Of a DNA stretch of 64,000 nucleotides, positions 13,001 through 25,000 are shown one piece after another. The notes under the pieces are model-generated. The model was not told the DNA's origin and did no database searches. It was given only the letters and a program-made list of their open reading frames with translations. The stretch is from Agelaius tricolor (Eukaryota; Chordata; Aves; Passeriformes; Icteridae): the NCBI GenBank assembly GCA_023055355.1, contig JALJCS010000020.1, forward strand, positions 7,423,001 to 7,487,000, written 5' to 3'. The position numbers and the translations under genes were made by a program. The stretch's first letter is position 1; every line of letters begins with the position of its first letter.

Positions 13001-16000
13001 TAATGCAAGGCTGGGGTATCAGTTTGTGCTCACTGGATGAGTTGAGGCCAAGTTCAAAGGTCCCCTCTAACACTTTCTGCAGTCATTGACAAGTGTAACT
13101 TTTAACAATTCCAAGTAGCCTTCCACTCTGTCTTGCTTCTGCTACCTCTGTGCCATTCTCTTGTGCAGAGTTTTGAGAAATTCAAAGCCATGTAAACTGT
13201 CATCCTTTCCTTGTCATCCTTTCCTTACTAAAGTTGACTGACCCAGACTTTGTAATGAATCTGCTGCACACAGCTTTTTCACTTTCTGTGGCCATGATAC
13301 TGCTGGGCAATCTTGTGACTTAGCATGTTTTTTCTAAGGTGGTGAAAGTATCTTTCAGTTTGGAACTGCTGGTTTTGAAATTAAATTTTTGGTTTGCATA
13401 CTGTTTGCTCTGCAGACTCCAGCCTGGTTTAAGGTGAGTCCCTGGGCTCACCAGCAAAGCAGAGAAGGTGGTTTAGGTACCTCTGGGATTGTGTTCCCCT
13501 TTTTGTTCAGGCTCAGAGAGTTGCAGATGTGTATTGCCCATACTTTACTGAGATTTAATAGGTTTGTCAGTCTACTTGGCCTCCTAATTTTTCATCCAAG
13601 GTGATGAGTTCTTAATAAATGTAGTATAAATCAATGCACCTTTAACTTTATAGTGAAGGTTCCAGGGCTTAATTTTCTTTCAACCCTCTCCTGTCAGGAA
13701 TGTAAGTTCAGATGGAGCAGAAGCACGCAGAAGACTGAGAGAGTGTGATGGCCTGGTGGATGCCCTCCTGCACGCTCTGCAGTCTGCAGTTGGCAAGAAG
13801 GACACGGACAATAAGGTGAATTTGAGTATTTAAACATAGTTGGCATCAATTTATGCTGAAGTGTTGCACTGGGATCCAACTTCTGTTTGCTGGTATCAGA
13901 AGAGGATTATGCTTGCCTCAGAAAATAGAGTAATTGTCCTCCTCTCATGGCTGGAATCAGTGGTAGTGCTGATGGGGTATCAGCAGGATGCTGCTGTGTT
14001 TCCCTCTATGGCTGATGAGGGGAGCAAAGGCTGGTGGCTGAGAGAGGTGAGGAGACTAGTCCTTTATTGTCAGTGACATTATTGCTATTGTTCTGCATTA
14101 CTTAATTGGCATTTATAAGTGCAGTCTCCAAATCAGAATTGAGTCCCATTTGCACAAAGCAGCAAGGGAGTCAGTTCCCATTTTAAAGACTTTATTCAGC
14201 ACCATCTCTGAAGACTGAAGTGCTTAGACTTTAAGAAATGTCTTCAGACCTGCAGCACATTCACTGTGGCTTTTTTTTTTTTTGGTGCAGATTTTATTAA
14301 TCTGTTTTTATCATCACCTCATCCCATGGCACTTAAAAGTGTATTTATATGCATGAGGAATATCATAACTTTAACCTGTTTAAAAAAAGAGCACGCTATT
14401 TCTTCATAACACCAGAAGGTTTGTAAAGCATTGTTATTTTATTCTGTGTCTCACCATGTGATGGCCTGAACAAGGGGGTTACAAAGCCCTGTTACTTAAT
14501 CAGGTAATTTTGGAAGTGGATTTTGTAACCACCTGGTGGTTTCCATTGCAACCTACAGAGCACTGCTCTTGTCAGAGCCCGATGTGCTGTGGATTAGCTA
14601 TTACTACAGGACAACGTGTGTTCCCATTGAAATCCTCACAAGGCCTAGGTTCTGACCCAGAGAAAATTTAATAAAATGGACCCCTTGGAGATTGTAAATG
14701 TTGGAAGAACGAGAGAGAGACTTGGATTAAAATAAGATCCTTATATGATCATTTTCTGCTGTGTGTTTGATCTTTTGGTGAATTGTATTCTTTATGTAAG
14801 ATCAAGTGGTATTTTTGATTAGAGAGTTTTCATTTTGAATGGATACTATTTATAAAGCGCTTCACTTTTGGAAAAATAAAATAGGGTTTAGAAGAAGAAT
14901 GAACTTAATAATTTAAGGGTCTTGACTAAATCTTCCTTGAGAGCTACATGGTTTTCCTGGGACAGGTAGCCTTCTTTTTTCAATTTCCCCAAGCCCTCCT
15001 CTGTACAATACAATGGTTTGCAGGTAAGAGGGTGCAATATTTCATATAACATAAATTTCTTTTTAACAGTCTGTGGAGAATTGTGTGTGCATCATGCGGA
15101 ACCTTTCCTATCATGTCCACAAAGAGGTCCCTGGAGCTGATAAGTACCAAGAACTAGATGCTGGACAGACTACAGGCACAGGAGGCTCCCAGAAGAAGAA
15201 GAAAGATGATGCTGGTTGTTTCGGTGGAAAAAAAGCTAAAGGTATGTGTTGCAAAAACTCAGAACTAGAAATGGATTTGGGGGTAATGTTGTTGTGCAGT
15301 CCTGCTCTTGCAAGCACATTCATCGTGCTCATTTAGGATGATGCAGTTTGTGGAGTGTTTGCAGTGTCCTGGCATGCATTTATCTCCTGTGTTGCATCAC
15401 AATTGGATGTTTGGGATTCTTTTTCCACAGTACTGTAATTTTGTGTGGCTTTAAACAGGAATGCTGCATGCTGACAGATGACATTCTGCTGTTGGAAAAA
15501 GGTGGATGTGCTCTGCCTCTCCTCTGCATTGCTGTATTCTTGCATCTGTCACATCTCTGCTCAGTCCCCTTGCCTGGCTGTGGAGCACGTGTGCCCTTCT
15601 CGGGAAGCCAGGCCAGCATGGATCCATCCATCCATCCCTGTGCATGGCACTCCTGCCTGTGCATCTTCTGTGCCTCCAGACACTCATACTTGAAAACAAA
15701 CTAAAAGCCTCCCCTCCCACTCAACCAAAACATACAACCTCCCAATTCAGTCACTATTTCAGTAATTTAAATTGCAAACACGATTTTGTAGCTTTTAATT
15801 GTCAGTCACTCTTAGACCTGTTCTCTCCTCTGGGGCATGAGTGTTGCAAATGAGTTTCATTATGAGAGGATTAATAGTCCCAGTAACCCCCCTTCAATGT
15901 TTCCTTTACAAGGAGACACTCAAATTATATCCGTTTTCTTTGTTGTTTTAGAGAAATTACTATTCTAGACTGAATTCTGTTTCCTTTCTTAGAGAAATGA

Positions 16001-19000
16001 CTATTCAGATGAATTCAGAGATAATTAATTCCATTTTCTATCTAGGCTTCATTCTCCTCATTCATGTGTACACATATCCTGGCTTATTATTTGTACCCAG
16101 GTACAAGGAAGGGTTTTGCCCCTAAAGAGCTGATATGGAGTTGTTTGAACTTGATGGACTCTGTGCTGCACATTGCTCTTTGATCTGATCTGCACAAGTT
16201 ATTAAAATATTATGTGTTTCCATATGTGTTAGGGAAGTCATCACAGTGTGAACTTGCTTTTGCAGACAAGTCTGTCATCAACTACATTTAAACTGTTTAA
16301 AATAAAAAATTGATGGGAATCTTCTAAAGACTGGGGGGGAAACTAAAGAACTAATTCTGCCTGCCTGGCCAGCCTGTTCTCACAGGGAGTGACTGAACCT
16401 GCAGTGTGATACCCTTTGGAAACCTTGCATGTGTGCTGACTCGAGCCTGTTCCTGCCACCTGCAGTCCATGGTGTTGCTTTGCTTGAGAGCAGCACAGTC
16501 CATGGAAACCCTTTCAGCCATTAAAGCTCTGAGTGGCCTGTGGGAGGGGGGTGTTGTGCTGAGGGTGACACGTCCTCCTCCACCCCTCGATGGCAGTGAC
16601 AGGAGCACTCTTAGGTGTGTGTCCCATGCCAGGTGTCTGCCTGGGCCCACCTAGAGATTCCTCTCCTGGGGCTGTGCTCCCAGGTTCTTTCTGCTTATCA
16701 GCTTAAGCACCAGGTCATGTCTTTGTGGGCAAATTGGTCTCAAAATCATCTGATGCTGGGGGTGAGCCTGTGGATTGCAGCAAGCAGTGCAGGCACTCAG
16801 TGACAGCTTGGGTTTGGCTCTGTGTGTTTGGCAGGAAATGACAATACATTTTAATGGGTTTTCCCATCTTTTTGCAGTGCTCTTTTCAAAGTGTGCTGTT
16901 CCCTAGAGGGAAATCAACTGGTGATAATACTGAGCTCACAGCTCGTAGGATGTAGATCAAAAGAATAGAGGGTTTCAGACGACTGTTGTGCCTCAAAAAT
17001 AAAAGTTAAAATCCATTCATAAATGTGCTTTTAAAATCATAAAGAGAAGCTCCCTTGTCTCACTGTTAAATTTATGTGGATACTGGTCTGAACCTACCTT
17101 ACTTTTCTCAGTCTAGAACTTCAAAATCAATCTGTTCTTTCCTTTCTTGTTCACTTAATCTCACAGTGTTTCCATGTTTATTTTATTTTATTTCATGGCC
17201 ATTGATCACAGCATTTCAAACACCTCTGCAAAGGGCTAGTCATCCTTCTGTCCCCTCAATTCTGTGAGCACCTTTTCATTTAATAAAAAGAGAAAGAAAA
17301 GGGGAAAAAAAAAAGTTGTGCAAAGAAAGATTGGGGGGTTTTAGCAGGAACAAAAGGGAGTACATGAAATACCTTGGTTTGGTTTTTTAATTGATGAAAC
17401 TTCTGTAGTCTTGTAACACTCAGGTTTTGAACCTGTTCTGTGAAATTCTGCCTCTTTGTGACTGTTCCTTTGTATTTTCTTCATCCTGTAAATTTTTGTT
17501 TTCCTTTTGCTGCTTTTCTGGTAATTAGAGGAGTGGTTCAATCAAGGTGAGTCTGCAATACTTTCTTTTCATCATCACCATAACATGCTTTGTTCAGCTT
17601 TCACATGCAAGGCTAAGAGCTGAGATCAAGGTCTTGTTCATCCACCTCCTCCTGCTCCCCCAGCACAACCTCCTGTTCATTTCAGCAGACATGGAAAAAT
17701 CCTCTGAGGGAGCTTTTGCAGTTTGGTCTTTCCATACCACAAATGGAAAATACGAGGATTTATTCATTCTTGGTGTAAGTACAGTAGGGGAATTGCTGTG
17801 GAGCTGGCCTGCTGAGGCCAGGAGAGCAGGAACACCCAGGTGTGGGTTGTGTCCCCAGCCCTGTCAGATGGAAGGCTCTGCTGGCTGCTCTGGGGGGTGG
17901 AAGGAGCTGTGAGCTGCAGCAGCTTGGGTGTGTGTCCTCAGGGGTGCCTGATGCTTCTTCTGCTTGGGCACGTGCCTGGGCTGCTGCAGCTCTGTCACAC
18001 TGGCACACACAGGAGCTGGAGGAAGCTGCCTCAGTACCTGTCTAGGGGATAAACTTCAGTTTCTCATCCCAGCAAGTAAAATTGCACCTGGAGGACACAA
18101 GTCTGAGGCTAAAGGTTCCCTTGGCTGGGAAGTTGATAGGCTGTGGGTGCCTGGGAGCCTCTGTCACTGAGACAGATTCGGGGTTGAAGGCAGGGGCGTT
18201 TTCAGGTTGTGACACTTGCTTCAGATCATGGGTTCTGGAGGGTTGGACCAAAGGAGAAATGTTGGGGAGGGGAAAAAACCAACCAACCAAAATCTAATTG
18301 CTTCTCCCAGCAAATGGTGCTGGGTGGTGTTCTGCAGAACACTGACTTTGGGACTGTGAGTGGTGAGGCTGTGGAGGATGGACTTGTTGGCAGGACAGAG
18401 CTCAACCCCTCGTTTCTGTCACTCCTTTGTGGCCAGCTCAGTGGCTGTATTACTGAACACCAGGGAGGATAAGATGAGATTGTTATTAAGAAGCACTTTC
18501 CCTTAAATTTTTATTTCAACCAGAAAGAAAGCATTTGGGAATTAATCCTTCAGCAGAAATGGTCTGGCTGCACCATGGTTTGATTATATGGTAAAGCAAA
18601 ATGACTTTTGAGGAAGATCAACAACAACATTAGTGGTTAATAACGCTGGGTCACACTTCAGAGTCTGTGCCGAGTTTCTGACAGATGGAAAATGCTGAAG
18701 GTCATGTTTTGGTTGTTTCTTACATAATGAAAAGTAGCAAGGGAAGAGAGGGGAGGAATTTTAATCCCTCTGTTTCAGAGACTGTAAATTGCATCTTGCA
18801 CAAGCAAGTCTCATGTCAGGCAGTTTTCCCAAACCAGAGTGCTGTGCCAGTCCTACAGCCAGGTCTCATAAAACAGGCCTGTCAGCAGGCATATTCAAAA
18901 CTGTCTCTTGGCAAAGTTTGGAGCTGTGCTCATCCAGCATTGGCTTCTCTCTGACACACCTCAGGCTGGAAAACCTGGAGACCCTGGATGTGGGTGGAAA

Positions 19001-22000
19001 TTGAAATGTACCAAAAACCAGATCTTAAACTTCTCTCCTACTGCAAGTGTAGTTTGTGCTGTGGTTTCAGCATCCCTGTGGTGCACAACCTGATAGTGAA
19101 GATCCAGTCAGCAGTGTGCTCCATACAAGTCCCAGCCACATGGGTTGTGTGTGTGTTCACATCCCTGTTGTGAACAAATGCACAGGCTCAAGGGACAGAG
19201 CAGGGTGTTCAGAGCTACAGAATCTGGCAGTGATGCTGATTTTTTTGTGTTATTGGGGTGCATGGGGATGGCTGAGAAGGCTTCAGTCAGTAGACTCCTG
19301 AATTGCTACATTTGGACACCTTTTTAGAAACTCCCCAGTATTTGTGAAAATCAAATGGGAAAAATAGCTGCCGGGCCTCAGATTGAAACCTCTGCTTTCT
19401 GGATGGATTTGGTTTGGCGCGTTCTTGCAGCTTGCTTGCTCACCTTGTCTCTGTAGAAAAGCCTTGGAAACGTAGGTGCTTGGGGTATTTCCAAACACAA
19501 TCCATTTGACTAAGTAAGTAATTTGTAGAGTTGAAATCACCTTGGTCAGAGTTCTGTGTTCTGTACTGCTGCCATTGGCAAGCAGCTGGCAGCTTTTCTC
19601 TGAACAGACGGGCTTTGGCCTGCGAGGTGCGAGTTCCTTACAGGGCCGAGATGCGAAGCAGCAGAGGCTCCTCCAAACCAGCCAGTGTTTGCTTTCTGGC
19701 CCAGAAATGGAGAGACAGCAACCGAGGAGCCCAGAGCACAGGTGGTGGGTGCTGTCTTTATGAAAGATGGGTCAGTAAATAGGCAGCTGCTTTGGCATTC
19801 CCAGCTCAAAAGTAGCAGCCAACACTGCACTCCTGGACAATTCCTCCTTAACAAGTTGTGCACAAACACAGTGCTTACTAAACACTGCCACTGGCAAGAG
19901 GGGAGCTCTTTCTGTGCCATCTCAGTTCTGCAGGGCTGATAGAACTGCCAAACCAACCTTGAAATTATAGAGGGGACTTTGGAAATAAGTAGTTGTGTCA
20001 AGTAAGGTCTGGCTCTCTGAGAACATGTTCTGAGGTTTAAACTATCTAATGGCAGAGACATGAAATTTGGGGTCATGTGAAAAAAACAGTTTGTCCTACT
20101 TGTAGATAAGATGGAGTCACATTTATGGGTCTGCTTTAAGTCTGTAATAATCTTTCCTACACTGGCTTCCTTCCTTGAATGCTTTTTTCCTTTTAATTCC
20201 CTCTGCCCTGCTTTTTCCTGTCAATGCCCTGAGGGTCAACAAGGGTTTGCAGCCAGCAACTGGGTTCAGCTGCCATCAAGAAGTGCAAAGTCTTTTGGTG
20301 ATGTACAGCACTTCTTTCTGGTATTTGATTTCCCAAGCAATGTGTTGCTCCTTTTGCAGAGCAAAAAATTGATGGAAGGCTGTGAAGTGCCACTGATTCC
20401 TGTCCCCTCCTTTAGAAAAGATACCTTTCAGGGTATCTGTATATATACATATACCCATATGCTGTGGTACCTGGCTGCATGACCCTTTGTCAGCTTAGAT
20501 GGGCTTTTACATACTTCAGTTAAGGAAACTACTTCAGATCAGCAGAACTTCTAGGTGCATGTTTTGTTTTGCACAACAGTTGAAGTTGGCTGGTATTCTG
20601 TGTTGGCATTTCAAAAGAAAAGAGTGTGATTCCATCCCCTCCCAAAGAAAGGGAGAGGATGGAATACTACCTTGAAGAGGGGGTTTTCCCTCTTAATGTT
20701 ACTCCTAAATATTCATAATGGTATTTAAAAGCTCTAATTCTTCTCTGTATGGTACTGAGTATTTTTGTCCTTTTGTCAGGAGGAAAGGTAGAGTGACCCA
20801 TTGAATTCACTGTGCATGTACCAGCCCCCTGCTGTAACAAGGCAGGCACTGGCCTTTCCCATCTCGTGACCTCTTGGCAGACAAGACTCAGACTAATCTC
20901 CCCATTACATTGTCAAGGACCATTTTTCTGTTTGCTTTTAAGCAGCCTGACTGGTGGAGCTTCCCAGGCCTTTCTGTAAAACCTCCATTACCAGCCTGGT
21001 AATCCCTGTGCAGAAGCCACTTCTGGCAGCCTCAGTTGGGTTATCTGAATTCTTCCCATTGCACCTGCCTTCCCTGCTCTGGAGGGAGAGAGACTAAATA
21101 ACTTGAGTTTTTCCCTCTCAAAATCAAAGCTAAATTGTACACTGCTGTGATCAGAAGCCATGCAGATTCTTGCACTGCCTTCCAAATCTCTCTCTCTGCT
21201 GCCAGTATTCCTCTGATGGCAAAGTTCCTGCTTGTCCCACAGCATCCATGTGGGCTTACCCAAGGCAGTGTGTCTCCTTGGGGGCATGGAAACTAGCCCT
21301 TCCCTCCCCATGTATTTACATAACCTTGAATGCTCAACCTAACTAAAAGTGGTTTTGTTCTGTTGTATAAATTAAAGCTGATGTAATAGTTTGACACTGT
21401 TTCTTAGCAAAAGTATGGAATTATTCCATTAGCCTCTAATAAATAGCAAAAATGACACTTTGTCAATTGAAGGGCAATTCAAGGTTAAGTTGTTGGCTGC
21501 TGTCTGTACAATATATTAAATCTAGGTCTTCCTGCCTCGTTGTTGCATTGAGAACAGAGGCTGCAAAGCAATGCTGTTGTTTTTTTTTGCTCTGCTGCTG
21601 AGTTTTTGCTTGAGCTAAGCTTCAGGTCAAAATTCCTTTGTGAAAATAAGAAGTAAACACTAGGCTTCTGAGGGAGGGGCACAGCTTTGCCAAGAAGGGA
21701 AATGGCACCATTTTCCAAGGTTTAAAGCACTCCTAAGACTCTGAAACGCTAGTGCTAAGAATGTTTGCAGATCAACCTGAAAGCAGCATGGGTGTTTGTC
21801 CCCAAGTTTGCTCATGCTAGACCACAGCTGTGCAGCTGGGCTGCCAGTCAGATACACACAATTATGGGGAGCAGTCTGTGATTTATATTCTGGCTCTGTA
21901 TCTTCTCCCATCTTGTAGATGCACATGACGGTAACTTACCTGTCAGTATACTGACAATCTTCTCCATCTGTTGTCTTCTTTTTTGCACAGGGAAGAAGAA

Positions 22001-25000
22001 TGGGGATTTGGACAGGAATTTTGATACACTTGATTTGCCTAAGCGGTCTGAAGCAGCAAAAGGTAATGCTAATGTTTGTGCTTTTGGAAATAACAAGTAG
22101 CTTGGGAGCTGGAGGCTCTTAAAGGGGCTTGAGACGTGAGCATATCAGGCTGATCTCTTTCTTTTGTAGCCAGTTAATTGAGATAATGGATATATCTGTG
22201 CATGCTGTTATCTAGTGCTGAATACTGGATATGCATTTTTATCTAAGACTGCTGAATTGGTGGAATCTTGTAGAAGCCTGTCTGATTTGGTGTTAGGTGA
22301 TTGTAACTCCAGAGAGGGGTGAGTGCAGGCTCTCCTCCTCTATAGCTCCATTTGCAGCCCACCTGCCCCACACCTGACTGTAAGGAGTTCTGAGATGCAC
22401 TCACTGAGAGTGCTTGACACTAACCCTTTTTCTTCCCTGGCATCTCTGTCATTCTTCAGCATTCTTTGGAACTGGGTGACAGCAGGGATTGGGGATTTTT
22501 GCCTTGACTGCTGGTCAGTCTTCCCCTGAACATAGTATTCCTCCCTGTCTGAAGTGAGCAGTACTTGTGGTTTTCTAAAATCTGGGAGGTTCACAGAAAA
22601 ATTCTTCTGCATTGTGCTTTTGTATTTTAGCTCTGGCAGAGGTGGAATCGTTCACAATCTGCATTCCCTTCTTGCATGCATGGTACTTTTTTAAATTGGA
22701 GATTAGGAGGTGATTTGGGATTTTATCAGAATTCTTAGAGCATTGGATGGTGTTTTGAGACTTGCACAGGTTTTGATTTGAAGTGTGTGCAATGTCTCTG
22801 CAAAGATCCAGCCATTGTCATGGCAACTGCTGCCGTGCCACCCTGTCAGCCTCACCTTAACGAGCTCTGAATACCCAGAACTACCTGAATATCCTCAGAA
22901 GAAAAATTTTAAACTCTTCCCGCATCGTGTAGAGAATTTTGGGGAGTGTAAAGAGACAATCTGACACAGTGGAGAGATCCACAGACTATGGGATACCTGA
23001 ATTTTGCTCTTGGTCCAGTCCATTCATTTGTTAACTGAGAGCAACAACAGAGGCCATGTGTGAGATCCTTGGAGATGTGCTGGTAGTCAGTAATGGTGTA
23101 ATAATTATACATACATAGTGCTGCACTCAAATTCACAGTGAAACTCTGATTGATGATATGCAAACTAATCCTAAGATGTAGATAAATCTATTTATAGACA
23201 CTCTTTATAGTGGATGCAGTTTCTAGTCTTATGTCTAAACACTGATTTTCATTTGGTGCATTATTGCACAAGATCTTCTGTATCTTGTGAAATAATGCAA
23301 GGTACTGAAGAACCTCTCAGAAGCTGCAGTACCATCCTATTTAGAGAGCTGCAGGAAACTTCTAACCAGCCTTCACTGGCTGCCATCAGTTCAGGCTGGA
23401 AGCTGATTACAGTGCAGAGCAAGGGACACCTTTAGGATGCAGGAAAAGAAAGGAATGCAAAATACAGCAAAGGCTTCAGCGTTTGCATTCCTTCCTAAAT
23501 GTGATTGGAATGGAGGTGCCACTAGAGGGAAAAGATGGAAATCAAGAATTTCTGCAAGGAAATGTACCTTGCATAGCTTTCTTTAAAATAAGATCAAGAG
23601 CTTTCATGTGGCTCTGTTAATGGCAGAAGTGATGTGCAGATCTGATGGGAGATGGGTCTGTCTCTGAGCTTACACAGCTTGTTATCATATTCAATTGCTA
23701 GAAATCTCACACTCTTGAAGAGGTTGTTTGATAATTTTGAGATACCCCCATTTAATCAAAGTCAAATAGATTACATATCTCATGATAGATAAGGTCAGGA
23801 GATTAATCCCACAGCATTTTGAAAGAAGCACTTTGACATGGAAAAGGGCATATTTTAAAAGTAACTATTGACTTGTGTGCTAAGATAAAAAAACCAAGAC
23901 ATCAATGCATTTTTGTTCACTTTTTTGGTGGTATTTTCCTGCCAAGCATCTCATTTACTTGAGAATTCCTGGATAGTAAAGGTTCTAACAAGGTTGCTTG
24001 AACTTCCAATTGTTCACTGAAATAAAGAAAATAAAATTGCAGTTTTAAAACCCTGAAGAACTCTGGTCAGATCTCTTCTATAGAGGATAATTGACTCTGA
24101 TGAGATCAGCTCTCAGCTGAGGCAGAACCTCGTTACTGAGATGGAAAAATCATGCAAGTTTTAATGATCAAAAGCACTCAGATTGAGTGACATGATGAAG
24201 TGCTATTTCAAAAATCAACAATTATAGATTAATCTCTTTCATGTATTATTAAAGCCATATTAAAGTGAGTTTTCAGCTGGAATCTTTGTGAGCAAGTGAA
24301 ACTGCAGTAATAAGATTTGTTCATTCAATGCAGCAAATGAACATTGTGGTAAGTTAACAAATATTGGGATGTAGTGTTGTTAAGTTTCCTGTAATCTTAT
24401 AGTCAACATGCATGGAGGTTATCTGGTGTATCTAAAGATGTGGTTTCAAGAACTTGACATCATGGTTTCCCTTGGAGATACTCCTAGGTATGACCACTGA
24501 GCTTAATTGAGAGTATGCTTATGATCACCTGAAAAACCATGGACTAGTAGCAGCAGACTAGTCCAGACCTATTTTCTATCAGCTCTGGAAACTTCATTTT
24601 GACTCCAAATTACTCTAATGGTAGAAATCTCTGCCTGTCCTGCAGCCAGACATCATAAAACCAGAAACTTCTGTCGATTGTGGGTGGGGACTGGCTAGTG
24701 TCCGTGCAGAGGTTTCTCAGTCCTTCAGAACATCTGTCCTGCTGGTACATCTCAGGAGCACCTTCATATCCTGAGCAATCCAAAGGGTCCTGTGAGTTGT
24801 AACCTAGTTTAAATGCTCGTATTTCACTTTTTCCCCCTGGAATTTATTTGTTCTGGTGAGGAATGAATGAAGGAAGGCAGCTCTCTTTTTCAGAGTGATG
24901 AACTAGAGTCTCTTCCTGATGGTTCCTGGTTTTTTAATGGGAATCAGGTTCTGCTGCAGCACATGATTTGAGCAGCCCTGAAACCATTTCTAAGCCTTTA

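Larger units (their letters stand above)
15242..17528 (+). other. ARVCF: ARVCF intron (2.3 kb, phase 1) upstream of the microexon
   Basis: The intron runs from gtatgt to a weak acceptor, ggtaattag. It contains an imperfect tandem duplication at about 15948-16020 and a short ATCC run near 15622. No additional exon is apparent. Confidence 0.85.

Noticed and set aside
13010..13090. Possible second CR1 tail (ggccaagttcaaaggtcccctctaac)
   Set aside because: Only a short stretch resembles the CR1 3' end, with no terminal octamer repeat. Too weak to annotate.
19546..20076. 176-codon antisense ORF in an intron
   Set aside because: No recognisable domain or supporting splice sites, and it overlaps several equally long sense ORFs in a stop-poor stretch.
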